Shown piece after piece: positions 29,407 to 39,365 of a DNA stretch of 64,000 nucleotides. The translations under genes and the position numbers were made by a program. The notes under the pieces were generated by a model. That model ran no database searches and was not told where the DNA came from. It saw only the letters and a list, made by a program, of their open reading frames with translations. The stretch's first letter is position 1, and each line of letters opens with the position of its first letter. Source of the stretch: Rhodospirillaceae bacterium (GTDB lineage: Bacteria > Pseudomonadota > Alphaproteobacteria > SHVP01); NCBI GenBank assembly GCA_002722055.1, contig PBKD01000014.1, positions 204,533-268,532 on the forward strand. Reading direction: 5' to 3'.

Positions 29407-30144
29407 TTGTTTGATGCAAGTGGCAAAGTAGCTCTGGTTACTGGAGCTACTGGCGGAATTGGAGAAGCAACTGTTAGACTACTTCTTGAATGCAACGCAA
29501 AAGTGATAGCAACAGGTCGTTCGCCTTCTAAGCTAAACGCTATTTTCAAGAATGAAAATGATGTGTTTCCTATTAAAGCTAATTTTTCAAAAGAAAAAGA
29601 AGCAAAAGCAGCAATCAATAGATCAATAGATCAATTTGAAAAAATAGATTATGTTATTCACTGTGCCGGTGCGGTTGGTTCTGGTTGCCTTTCAGATACT
29701 TCATTAGATGAATGGTACAAAATTTTAGATATAAATCTTACATCTGCGTTTTTACTTTGTCGAGAAGCTTACCCAATCCTAAAAAAAACTTCTGGATCAG
29801 TTGTTCTGTTATCTTCGATTAATGGGACGCATGGTGGTTCAAATGTTTCAGGACCTGTATATGCTATTTCAAAAGCAGGAATAAATAATATGACGAGGTA
29901 TCTAGCCAAAGAGTGGGCTAAAGACAATATTAGAGTAAATTGCGTCTCACCAGGTCCGGTCGATACCCCAATGCTTGACAGATTGACACTCGAACAACAC
30001 AAAAACGCCAAAGCAGCTACCTTACTAGGAAAGTATTCAACTGCTGAGGAATGCGCAGGTCTAATTGTTTTTCTTTGCTCTCCATGGGCGCAATCAATGA
30101 CCGGGACAATTGAGAATATATCTTCAGGTATTGTCCTCGATTGA
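29407..30144 (+). CDS. SDR-family oxidoreductase
   Basis: KVALVTGATGGIGEATVRLLLE...YAISKAGINNMTRYLAKEWAKDNIRVNCVSPGPVDTPM; likely TTG start. Confidence 0.92.
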   Translation: MFDASGKVALVTGATGGIGEATVRLLLECNAKVIATGRSPSKLNAIFKNENDVFPIKANFSKEKEAKAAINRSIDQFEKIDYVIHCAGAVGSGCLSDTSLDEWYKILDINLTSAFLLCREAYPILKKTSGSVVLLSSINGTHGGSNVSGPVYAISKAGINNMTRYLAKEWAKDNIRVNCVSPGPVDTPMLDRLTLEQHKNAKAATLLGKYSTAEECAGLIVFLCSPWAQSMTGTIENISSGIVLD

Positions 30145-30163
30145 AATAATTTAATTTTTTAAA

Positions 30164-30934
30164 TTATAATGCTCCAGTTAAACCGCCATCAACAGTTATG
30201 ATTTGACCAGTAATATAACTTGCTTTATCAGATATTAGAAAACTAATTGTATCAGCTATATCTTGCGCTGTTCCTATTCGCTTTAGAGGAACTCCAGATG
30301 CAGCTGCTTTTAACATCTTAGGTCCCATTGAGTGAACGGGATCTAAAGCTTGGGCAGTCCAAATCAAACCAGGAGCTATACCATTTACTCTAATTTTATC
30401 TGCAGCTAATTCAACAGCTAAAGCTTTTGTGAAACCTGCAATACCAGCTTTTGCAGCTGAATAAGGTATATGCTTATCCCAACCAACAGTATAACCTGCA
30501 ATGGAGGACAAACATACAATTGATCCCTTTTTTGCTTTTCTCATTTTCGGCGCAGCAGCTCTACACAGACGCATCATGCCTTTAAGGTCAACCTCATGGA
30601 TCCAATCCCAATCTTTATCTTTCATCCCTTTAAGGGGCATAGTCTTTGCTATACCTGCATTATTAATAATAACCTCAAAAGGTTTTCTATATTTTTTTTC
30701 AACTTCAGCAACTACTGAATTGACATTATCAGTATCAGATACGTCCATATGATAAAAATCAGCAGCGCCTGATCTATTAATTTTACGAGCAACAGCTTTA
30801 CCTTCTTTATCAAGTATATCAGTAACAATTACTCTATAGCCTAACTTACCAAGAGTTAGAGCCGTTGCCTCGCCAATTCCTATTCCTGCACCCGTTACGA
30901 TAGCAAGAGGAAGATTTCTTTTTGAAATAGCCAT
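30164..30934 (-). CDS. SDR-family oxidoreductase
   Basis: LAIVTGAGIGIGEATALTLGKLGY...YSAAKAGIAGFTKALAVELAADKIRVNGIAPGLI...SYITGQIITVDGGLTGAL. Confidence 0.93.
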   Translation of the reverse strand: MAISKRNLPLAIVTGAGIGIGEATALTLGKLGYRVIVTDILDKEGKAVARKINRSGAADFYHMDVSDTDNVNSVVAEVEKKYRKPFEVIINNAGIAKTMPLKGMKDKDWDWIHEVDLKGMMRLCRAAAPKMRKAKKGSIVCLSSIAGYTVGWDKHIPYSAAKAGIAGFTKALAVELAADKIRVNGIAPGLIWTAQALDPVHSMGPKMLKAAASGVPLKRIGTAQDIADTISFLISDKASYITGQIITVDGGLTGAL

Positions 30935-30956
30935 TTTATAAACTCCTAATTAATTA

Positions 30957-31715
30957 TTAAACCATTGAGTCCCCACCATTGGGGCTTATAGTTTGGCCAA
31001 CCATATGGCTTGCTTCTTCTGAAGCTAGATATATAAAAGCAGGTATAATTTGCTCTACTTTAGCTAATTCTCCTTTTGGTATCATAGATTTAATAGCCGC
31101 TAGGTGATCATCTTCTACATCTTCAAGTAGAGGTGTATATGTCGCGCCTGGGGCAACACAATTAGCATTTATGTTTCTTTTTCCTATTTCACGAGACAAA
31201 GATTTTGTAAATGCTATTATTGCAGCTTTAGTTGCACAATAATGCCCAAAGTTCTGAGATCCTAAATATGCAAGCTGGGATGCTGTGCTTACTATTTTAC
31301 CCTTATTTCTTTTATACATATGAGGCAATACAAAATGAGTGCAAAGAAAAACACTTCTTAGATTTATATTTATCATTTGATCCCACATTGAAACTGGCAT
31401 CTTCTCTACAGGTGCACCAGTAGCTATGCCAGCATTATTTACTAATATATCTATATGACCTAATTTTTTAAGGGCAGTATTAACCATTTTCTTAACCGGA
31501 GCTTCTTTTGAAACATCCGCTTGAATAAGAAAAACCTTTCTTTTTTGCTTTCTTACTTCAGCTGCAACTTTTTTTGCATTTTTTTCCTGAGATTTATTTG
31601 GATAGTTTATTACTACATCCGCTCCTTCTTTAGCAAAAGCAACGGCAACACCCGCACCTATCCCAGATGATGCGCCGGTAATTAAAGCTTTTTTCCCTCT
31701 TAATCTTCCAGGCAT
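30957..31715 (-). CDS. SDR-family oxidoreductase
   Basis: KKALITGASSGIGAGVAVAFAKEGADVVINY...YCATKAAIIAFTKSLSREIGKRNINANCVAPGATYTP. Confidence 0.93.
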   Translation of the reverse strand: MPGRLRGKKALITGASSGIGAGVAVAFAKEGADVVINYPNKSQEKNAKKVAAEVRKQKRKVFLIQADVSKEAPVKKMVNTALKKLGHIDILVNNAGIATGAPVEKMPVSMWDQMININLRSVFLCTHFVLPHMYKRNKGKIVSTASQLAYLGSQNFGHYCATKAAIIAFTKSLSREIGKRNINANCVAPGATYTPLLEDVEDDHLAAIKSMIPKGELAKVEQIIPAFIYLASEEASHMVGQTISPNGGDSMV

Positions 31716-31873
31716 TGATTTATCCTCCTATCAAATTTTTTAGGTTATTATTAAATTTTTTATAAACCCAAGTATATATCCAGTTTATATAATTTTATAT
31801 ATTAATATTACTTTACGTATTTTTCATCATTAATTATTAGTATAATATAATAAATCTTGAGCTTGAGGATTGA

Positions 31874-32785
31874 ATGGATACAGCAAAACCCAATTTAGGC
31901 GAAATTATAGGTGCTACAATAATTACACCTGATATTGAAGAAACTATTAAACCATATATCGAAATTTTTGAGTATCATGTAATTTCAAATAGTATAATTT
32001 CAGATCAGCTAGCAGATTTATGGAATACTAAAGCCCACTTAAAATCTGAGTCAAAAATTATTGCTCCAAAGAATAGAACCTATCCCTGGATAAGATTTAT
32101 TCAGGCAATTGAAATAGCTGATTATAAAGCTATGACATCTTATGGTTGGCATAGTCTAGAGATTAACGTTCAAAGTGTTAACGAAATTCCAAACAAACTA
32201 GCTAATTCTAATTTGAAAATTATTGGTGAACCTCACCAACTAGGAATGAGTAAAAGTATAAGAGCTATGCAAGTAATTGGATATGCAAAAGAGGTACTTT
32301 ACCTTACTGAGATACCCAATGATGGGTCTGTAAATCATCTCCCAATAGCGGAGAATTTTATAGATAAAATTTTTATTGTTCCATTAGGAACAAGTAATAT
32401 GGACGAAACACGTGAATGGTATCTTAAAAATTTTCCAAACATAAAGAGAGGTTTAGAAGCAAGGGATATTAAAATGCCATTAATTTCTAATGCACTAGCA
32501 ATAGACCCAAATACAAAATGCTCAATTTGCACAATTCGTCTACCTAATAAATCATCAATTGAAATAGATGATTATCCTGACGCGGCATCGAAAAGGGACT
32601 TTTTACCTAACAGCTTACCTCCTGGGGTATCGATAGTAAGTTTTGAAGTTGATTCATTGGATAAAGTAAAAGTTCCATTTATTTCTGAAAAATCAGTAAT
32701 TATGGATAGCCCATATAGTAACTCAAGGGTTGGTGTAATAAGAGGAAGTGCCTCAGAAATTATAGAACTTGTTGAACGTAAATAA
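31874..32785 (+). CDS. VOC (glyoxalase/bleomycin resistance) superfamily protein A
   Basis: 303 aa with two VOC-like halves; GWHSLEINV...IIELVERK; GAGG SD. Confidence 0.75.
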   Translation: MDTAKPNLGEIIGATIITPDIEETIKPYIEIFEYHVISNSIISDQLADLWNTKAHLKSESKIIAPKNRTYPWIRFIQAIEIADYKAMTSYGWHSLEINVQSVNEIPNKLANSNLKIIGEPHQLGMSKSIRAMQVIGYAKEVLYLTEIPNDGSVNHLPIAENFIDKIFIVPLGTSNMDETREWYLKNFPNIKRGLEARDIKMPLISNALAIDPNTKCSICTIRLPNKSSIEIDDYPDAASKRDFLPNSLPPGVSIVSFEVDSLDKVKVPFISEKSVIMDSPYSNSRVGVIRGSASEIIELVERK

Positions 32786-33697
32786 ATGTTAGAAATAGAT
32801 ACACCTAAATTAAAATTGATAACTATCTCTTCAGCTAAATGGGAAGATACAGTAAATAGTTGGATAAGTTTCTTTGATTATAAGGTACAAGAAACTGGGT
32901 ATCTCTCAAAAAATTTAGTTCAAACTTGGAATGCACCGAATAATGAAGATTCTAGATACGCTATCTTAGCAAGTAAAAGGGGAAGCCAAAATGTTGGAAT
33001 TAGAATTGTTGAAAATTCTATACCCTCTAATTTTGAGCCATTAAGAACTTTTGGTTGGGCATCTATTAGTTTGATTGTAAAGAACTTAGATGAAATTATA
33101 ACTAAAATAAATAGCTCTCCTTTTAAAATGTTATGTCCGATAAGAACAATGAACTTTAATCAGGGAAGGATAAAACTACTAGATATAATAGGAATAGGAT
33201 CAGAAGTAATTTCTCTAGTAGAAGTGCTTGATGCCAATGAAACAAACCTTCCAGTTCCTCAATGCTCAATAGACAGACCGTTTATGGTAACCTTGGCTAC
33301 AAGAGATATTGAGACAACAAAAAATTTCTACTATAACAAGTTGTCTATTGACAAGTCACCAGAGGTTCAATCTGAAATATGGCCTTTGAGCGATGCATTC
33401 CAGTATAACCGTGATACAACATATGCATTATCAAAAAATTTATTTGGGGAAAAAACTTTTCTTGAGCTTCATGAATACCCAGAAGATTCTACTAGAAGAA
33501 ACTTAATTTCAGGAAACCTTCACCCAGGTATTTGTCATATTACTATAACTTTACCGAAAATAGACGATTTAACTCTATATTGGTTAACTGAACCAATTCA
33601 GATTGAAAGTGGTGCATTTAAAAATTGTAAGCAAGTAACTTTTTTTGGCGCTACTGGAGAATTAGTGGAACTTATAGAGCATAAAACTGAGAATTAA
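32786..33697 (+). CDS. VOC superfamily protein B (tandem paralog)
   Basis: 303 aa; GWASISLIV...FLELHEYPEDSTRRNLISGNLHPGICHITITL...GELVELIEHK; begins immediately after VOC A stop. Confidence 0.75.
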   Translation: MLEIDTPKLKLITISSAKWEDTVNSWISFFDYKVQETGYLSKNLVQTWNAPNNEDSRYAILASKRGSQNVGIRIVENSIPSNFEPLRTFGWASISLIVKNLDEIITKINSSPFKMLCPIRTMNFNQGRIKLLDIIGIGSEVISLVEVLDANETNLPVPQCSIDRPFMVTLATRDIETTKNFYYNKLSIDKSPEVQSEIWPLSDAFQYNRDTTYALSKNLFGEKTFLELHEYPEDSTRRNLISGNLHPGICHITITLPKIDDLTLYWLTEPIQIESGAFKNCKQVTFFGATGELVELIEHKTEN

Positions 33698-33700
33698 TTT

Positions 33701-36019
33701 TCATAATAGCAAGGCATTTGCTGTTGCATCAATTATAGCATCTGAGTCTATTTTATGTTCTTTATAAAGGTCTATAGTATCACCTGATTGACCAAATTTA
33801 TCTACACCTAAAGAAAAAACTTTGTTTCCTTTTACTGATCCAATCCAAGCTAAACTTGCAGAATAACCATCAATAACAGTAATGATTATACAATCTTTAG
33901 ACACTTTAGATAGTAATTTTGAAATATGAGAATTAATACTGTTGTTAGCCCAATCCTTGTATAACATATCAGTAGATGTAATAGATAAAACTCCTATCTC
34001 AGGAATATCTTCTCTAATTATCTCTAAAGATTTTTGTACCTCAGTTACTATAGGCCCCGAATAAACAATGATTATCGGCGAATTATATTTTGGCTTACAG
34101 TACCAATATGCTCCAGCAATTATCTCTGACTCAATCTCATTTATCTCTCTATCTGGTTGCTTTATAGGCTTTGTTGATAGTCTTAAATAAATAGAAGAAC
34201 CTTTATCATCTTGCATAAACCAAAAACCCCACTTCATTAGAACACTTAATTCATCAACAAAAGCGGGCTCAAAACTCGCTAAATTATCCTGACCCATTCC
34301 AATTAAAGGAGTTGAAATTGACTGATGAGCCCCACCTTCTGGAGCAAGAGTTATACCTGATGGTGTAGCTACTAGCATAAATCTTGAATCTTGATAGCAA
34401 GCATAATTAAGTGCATCAAGTCCTCTCATTATGAAAGGATCATAAAGAGTCCCAATTGGGAGCAAACGAGATCCAAAGAGAGAAGAAGAAAGACCTGCTG
34501 CTGCCAAGAATAAAAAAAGATTATTTTCAGCAATACCCAACTCAATATGCTGACCGTTAAAATTCATTGACCACTTAAGTGGTGATAATACATTCTCTTC
34601 TTTAAAAGGATCTGGAATACCAGTTCTATCATATAAACCCCTATGGTTTATCCAAGCCCCAAGATTTGTTGAAACTGATACATCGGGAGATGCAGTAATT
34701 AAACTATTTGAAAATTCTGTTTTTGTTCTGCCAATTTCATTTAATATCTTTCCAAAAGCATCTTGGGTAGAAATTAGCTCTCCTTTTGGCAAAGGGAATT
34801 CATTAGGTAAATTTATTTTAGGAGCCTTTAAATCCCTAACTTTGTTTTTATTATAAGGTGATGAATTAATAAAAACTTTTAGTTTACTTTCGTTAACCTT
34901 TAATCCAGCAAATTTACTCCATTCTGAACCATCAGGGATGTTTAAATTATCTTTGAATGCTTCCATTTGATCTTCTGTCATAAGGCCTGCATGATTATCT
35001 TTATGACCAGCAAAAGGCATTCCTCGACCTTTAACTGTATAGGCAATAAAAACATTAGGCCTATCTGACTCAGCTTCTTTAAAGCTTTCTAGAACCGACT
35101 CCATATCATGACCGGCTAAATCCGTTGAGAGATCATATAATTGTTCATTATCGTAATCCTGAAGAAGAGATTTTACACCCGCATGATGACCAATATCTTT
35201 TTCTATCCTTGCCCTAAAACCCTCACCCCCTTTATAAGTTAAAGCGCTATATAAAGAATTAGGACATTCATCAACCCACTTTAAAAAAGACTCTCCGCCT
35301 GGTTTATCAATAATATTAGATAATTTTTTTCCGTATTTTAATACAATTACATTCCATGAAGTTGTTCTAAAAATATCATCGAATCTCCCAAAAAGCTTAT
35401 CCGATACAGTAGAGTCTAAACTTTGCCTATTATAGTCAATTATCCACCATAAATTTCTTACATCATGTTTCCAACCCTCAAGCATTGCCTCCCATACGTT
35501 ACCTTCGTCTAACTCAGCATCTCCCATTAATGCAACCATTCTTCCGGGGTTATACCCTTCTGGTAATTTTGACTTAGACTCTAGATAATCTTGAATTAAA
35601 GAAGCAAATAGTGTTACAGCCACACCTAAGCCAACTGAACCTGTAGAAAAATCGACTTGGTCTGTATCTTTAGTTCTAGATGGATATGATTGAGCTCCAC
35701 CAAAGGCTCTAAATGATTTTAATTTTTCAAGGCTTTGTCTTCCAATTAAATATTGTATAGCGTGGAAAACCGGGCTAGCATGAGGCTTAACTGCCACCCT
35801 ATCATTAGGTCTAAGTTCCTTAAAATAAAGAGCTGTCATTAAAGTAACTAATGAAGCCGAGGAAGCTTGATGCCCACCAACTTTAATCCCATCTCGATTT
35901 TTTCTTACATGATTTGCGTGGTGAATCATCCATGAAGAAAGCCATAAAGCCTTCTCCTCTAACGCCTTAAGGCAGTCAAAATCAGATTGAGAAATAACAC
36001 TAATTTTTTTTGTATTCAT
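33701..36019 (-). CDS. transketolase-like / AceE-type pyruvate dehydrogenase E1-like protein
   Basis: 772 aa; GGHQASSASLVTLMTALYF...MVALMGDAELDEGNVWEAMLEGWKHDVRNLWWIIDYNRQSLD...ELGIAENNLFLFLAAAGLS. Confidence 0.88.
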   Translation of the reverse strand: MNTKKISVISQSDFDCLKALEEKALWLSSWMIHHANHVRKNRDGIKVGGHQASSASLVTLMTALYFKELRPNDRVAVKPHASPVFHAIQYLIGRQSLEKLKSFRAFGGAQSYPSRTKDTDQVDFSTGSVGLGVAVTLFASLIQDYLESKSKLPEGYNPGRMVALMGDAELDEGNVWEAMLEGWKHDVRNLWWIIDYNRQSLDSTVSDKLFGRFDDIFRTTSWNVIVLKYGKKLSNIIDKPGGESFLKWVDECPNSLYSALTYKGGEGFRARIEKDIGHHAGVKSLLQDYDNEQLYDLSTDLAGHDMESVLESFKEAESDRPNVFIAYTVKGRGMPFAGHKDNHAGLMTEDQMEAFKDNLNIPDGSEWSKFAGLKVNESKLKVFINSSPYNKNKVRDLKAPKINLPNEFPLPKGELISTQDAFGKILNEIGRTKTEFSNSLITASPDVSVSTNLGAWINHRGLYDRTGIPDPFKEENVLSPLKWSMNFNGQHIELGIAENNLFLFLAAAGLSSSLFGSRLLPIGTLYDPFIMRGLDALNYACYQDSRFMLVATPSGITLAPEGGAHQSISTPLIGMGQDNLASFEPAFVDELSVLMKWGFWFMQDDKGSSIYLRLSTKPIKQPDREINEIESEIIAGAYWYCKPKYNSPIIIVYSGPIVTEVQKSLEIIREDIPEIGVLSITSTDMLYKDWANNSINSHISKLLSKVSKDCIIITVIDGYSASLAWIGSVKGNKVFSLGVDKFGQSGDTIDLYKEHKIDSDAIIDATANALLL

Positions 36020-36069
36020 TAAATTAATTAAGTAATAAAAATATTAAAAAACAATAATATCACAATAAT

Positions 36070-36088
36070 TTAGCAATTTAGTTGCAAA
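36070..36088. promoter_or_regulatory. candidate Lrp-type operator in divergent intergenic region
   Basis: TTtaGCAAtttagTTGCaAA imperfect dyad between divergent transketolase-like and Lrp genes. Confidence 0.35.
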
Positions 36089-36100
36089 TAAAGTATATTT

Positions 36101-36625
36101 ATGAATAAATATGCAATAATATTGATAAATTCTAGTTTTAAGAGGCATAATATTTCTAAACTAAGTATAGATGCGACGGATTTAAAGATTTTACAAAAAC
36201 TTCAAGTTAGGGCCAGAATTTCAAATATAGAACTTGCAGGAGAAGTAGGAATTTCTCCTTCAGCATGCTTAAGAAGAGTTAGAGAACTTGAAAATAATGG
36301 TGTAATTGATAAATACGTAACGATTATCAACCCTCTAATTCTTGGACTTGGTGTCACTGTAATGATCAGTGTAACACTTGAACAGCAGGTTGAGAAAGCA
36401 TTAGAATCATTTGAAAAAGCTGTTCGTCAATGGCCAGAAATAATGGAAACTTATCTTATGACAGGTGATTCAGATTATTTATTAAGAGTAGTAGTATCTG
36501 ATTTACCTGCTTATGAAAAATTTCTTATGGAGAGACTAACTAAACTCCCAGGTATCTCTTCAATCAAATCTTCTTTTGCGCTTAAAGAAATATTACATAG
36601 AACAGCTTTACCAATTAAAGTTTGA
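36101..36625 (+). CDS. Lrp/AsnC-family transcriptional regulator
   Basis: IDATDLKILQKLQVRARISNIELAGEVGISPSACLRRVRELENNGVIDKYVTIINP...DSDYLLRVVVSDLPAYEKFLMERLTKLPGISSIKSSFALKEI. Confidence 0.95.
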   Translation: MNKYAIILINSSFKRHNISKLSIDATDLKILQKLQVRARISNIELAGEVGISPSACLRRVRELENNGVIDKYVTIINPLILGLGVTVMISVTLEQQVEKALESFEKAVRQWPEIMETYLMTGDSDYLLRVVVSDLPAYEKFLMERLTKLPGISSIKSSFALKEILHRTALPIKV

Positions 36626-37991
36626 AATTTTTTTCGAATACTTTTTCTAGGTTTCTAGAATAACACAATAATTCTTCATCAGAGTTAGAATAGGAGCTTA
36701 TTAAAATACCTGTAGGAATACCGTTTAAATCAAGTCCGCTAGGAAAAGTTACACCTGGTAAATTAAAATAGTTCCCTATCATAGTATTTCTTAATATTAG
36801 ACTATTCAGTCTATGAAATTCGTCAACACTTGATAATAATTCTTTAATTTCTGGAGTCCTAATAGCAACAGTTGGCATAAGTAAAAATTGTTTATTTTCA
36901 AATATTCTTTTTATTTTTGCATTAAGTGTTTTTCGATTTTGTAAAATATTGATATAATCAAAAGCACTTTGATCTCGACCTAATTGAATTCTATCTACCA
37001 CTCTACTATCAACTAAACTTTTATTTTCTTCATTCAGATAGGCATTTAAATTATAAAACGCCTCTGCAGTTACAATTGTTCCATATTTTTTTGATGACTC
37101 TATCATTTCATCAAATTCTTTTATATATTCTCTTTTTATCTTAAACCCATTTTTAGATAATGCAGTTAGACAATTCTCAAAATTTTCAATTACTTCGTCT
37201 GATGAGTTATCAAAAACATAGTTTTTTGGAACTACGAATGAAATACCGCTTAAATCAGCAGCTCTGGGTAAAACAATATGCTGATTCCTAAGAGCTCTTT
37301 CAATTAAAATACAATCATCTATACATTTACCTATTGGACCAATTGTATCAAGAGTATGTGATAATGGTTGAACAGAATTATTATTTATTCGCGATTCAGA
37401 GGATTTGTAGCCAATCAAACCATTCATTGATGCAGGGATTCTAACAGAACCACCTGTATCAGTTCCTATTGAAGCTGGGCAAAGACCAGAAGCAACTGAA
37501 ACAGCTGAGCCAGACGAAGATCCTCCTGGGATAAAATTTTTACCATTGCTAAAAGCATTTATTGGAGTCCCATAATTTGGATTTATACCTACACCAGAAA
37601 AAGCAAACTCTGTTAAATTGACTTTGCCAATTGCTATCATACCTACTTCTTTACAGTTAGAAACAACCTTAGATTCTTTTTCAACAATCTTTTCATTTTT
37701 CAGAATCAATGAACCACAAGTGGTCCTATAGCCTTTAATATCAAAAAGATCTTTCCATGCTATAGGAATTCCATCAAGGGGGCCAAATTCCATATTTTTT
37801 TTGTAACGCTTTGAACTTTCTATTGCATAAGACCGAGAAATCTTCTCGTTTATTGATATAAAAATATTTTTGTCATTATGATCTTTAATCTTATTATTAA
37901 AATACATTAATAAATCTAAAGGATCTAACTTCCTATTTTTTAATAATTCAGACAACTGTATAATTGTATAATTGGATAACTCTTTAGTCAT
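36615..37991 (-). CDS. amidase (amidase signature family)
   Basis: GPLDGIPIAWKDLFDIKGYRTTCGS...PGGSSSGSAVSVASGLCPASIGTDTGGSVRIPASMNGLIGYK. Confidence 0.95.
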   Translation of the reverse strand: MTKELSNYTIIQLSELLKNRKLDPLDLLMYFNNKIKDHNDKNIFISINEKISRSYAIESSKRYKKNMEFGPLDGIPIAWKDLFDIKGYRTTCGSLILKNEKIVEKESKVVSNCKEVGMIAIGKVNLTEFAFSGVGINPNYGTPINAFSNGKNFIPGGSSSGSAVSVASGLCPASIGTDTGGSVRIPASMNGLIGYKSSESRINNNSVQPLSHTLDTIGPIGKCIDDCILIERALRNQHIVLPRAADLSGISFVVPKNYVFDNSSDEVIENFENCLTALSKNGFKIKREYIKEFDEMIESSKKYGTIVTAEAFYNLNAYLNEENKSLVDSRVVDRIQLGRDQSAFDYINILQNRKTLNAKIKRIFENKQFLLMPTVAIRTPEIKELLSSVDEFHRLNSLILRNTMIGNYFNLPGVTFPSGLDLNGIPTGILISSYSNSDEELLCYSRNLEKVFEKNFKL

Positions 37992-37994
37992 TTT

Positions 37995-39026
37995 TTATTC
38001 CATGGAAATTTTACCAAGCTTATTAAATACCTCGAGAGAGTTAAGAATATCTGAGGAATTAATTTCTTTTAAAATAAAAACTATTCTACTTTTACGGTTT
38101 GAATTAGGCCATGATTTTAAATGCATAGGTTGATGTATAAAATGTTGAACACCATGAATAGCAATTGGACTTTCAGAACCAGCCACATTAAGTATACCTT
38201 TAACTCGAAGAATATTCTCTCCATGATAATGTAACAACATAGTCAACCAAATGCCAAATGTTGTCCAATTAATCTGGTCATCAAATTTTAAATGGAAGGT
38301 ATAAATTTCATCATTATGTCTGTTCACATCATGAGAATGGCTTTTATGGCTTGAAAAACCCTCAGTTTCTATCCAATTTCTCACTAATTCAGATTTGTTA
38401 TCTAGCGAGAATAGATCATCTTTAAAGATCTTGTTGAAGGAAAATTTTTTATTATTATAAAAAATTGGTGCTGAGGGGTTAAGTTCTTTAATCTTCTCTA
38501 AAATTTCAGACAAATTACTTTTATCTATATCAGATTTAGTTATCATAATTCTATCAGCAACTGCAATTTGTTTCTTTGACTCGTAATTTTCAGACATGTG
38601 AATTATTCCGTTTATGGCATCCACAGTAGTAATAACATTACTTAAGCGATAATTATTTTTTATTATATTTCCTTTACAAATAGAATAAATTATTGGAGAA
38701 GGATCAGCTAACCCAGTTGTTTCAAGTATGACTCTATTAAAACTGATCTCATTAGAAAATCTTCTATCTAAAAGATCTGATAATGTCGAAGTCAAATCTT
38801 CCCTTATCGTACAACAGATACATCCAGATTGTAATAGAACTGTATCCTTATCAATATATTCTATTAATTCATTATCTAGCCCTACCTCTCCAAACTCATT
38901 AACCAAAACTAGAGTATTCTTCATGCTTTTAAGTTTGAGCAAATTACTTAGTAAAGAAGTTTTACCTGAACCAAGAAAACCTGTTATTACATTTAATGGT
39001 ATTAATTTTTTGTAGGCTTGACTCAT
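37995..39026 (-). CDS. CobW/COG0523-family GTPase (metallochaperone-like)
   Basis: NVITGFLGSGKTSLLSNLL...LVNEFGEVGLDNELI...SGCICCTIREDL; His-rich SHKSHSHDVNRHND. Confidence 0.95.
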   Translation of the reverse strand: MSQAYKKLIPLNVITGFLGSGKTSLLSNLLKLKSMKNTLVLVNEFGEVGLDNELIEYIDKDTVLLQSGCICCTIREDLTSTLSDLLDRRFSNEISFNRVILETTGLADPSPIIYSICKGNIIKNNYRLSNVITTVDAINGIIHMSENYESKKQIAVADRIMITKSDIDKSNLSEILEKIKELNPSAPIFYNNKKFSFNKIFKDDLFSLDNKSELVRNWIETEGFSSHKSHSHDVNRHNDEIYTFHLKFDDQINWTTFGIWLTMLLHYHGENILRVKGILNVAGSESPIAIHGVQHFIHQPMHLKSWPNSNRKSRIVFILKEINSSDILNSLEVFNKLGKISME

Positions 39027-39355
39027 TTTACATCTTTAGGACTCAGAAAAGAAATTTTTTCCAAAAAACTCTTGTTAAGAGGATCAAATTTCTCTTTACT
39101 GATATTATCAACTACAGACCAAACTGCAGATACATGAGAAGCTATTTCCGTTGAGCCTTTTCCATTAGATACTAAATAGGAGGTTCCTTGCCAGTCAGAG
39201 GCAGAAAAACCATTTTGGCTCAAAATTGAGTTTAAAATTTGCAGCTGATAAGACCGATGGGATAGTCTCGTTTCACCTTCACTAAAATGCTCTAACTCAC
39301 CTGAAGCATCACTCCAATGATCTTCAGGCCCGAGAACTCCACATAATCCGCACAC
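39023..39355 (-). CDS. small conserved CxxC protein (GTG start reassigned)
   Basis: ORF track starts at 39451 and overlaps the upstream gene by 86 nt; internal GTG at 39355 gives (M)CGLCGVLGPEDHWSDASGELEHFSEGETRLSHRSYQLQILNSILS... and removes the overlap. Confidence 0.75.
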   Translation of the reverse strand: MCGLCGVLGPEDHWSDASGELEHFSEGETRLSHRSYQLQILNSILSQNGFSASDWQGTSYLVSNGKGSTEIASHVSAVWSVVDNISKEKFDPLNKSFLEKISFLSPKDVK

Positions 39356-39365
39356 TTTAAAAATA

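Noticed and set aside
29307-29618. 103-aa - strand ORF
   Set aside because: Antisense across the TenA-like/SDR junction; no support.
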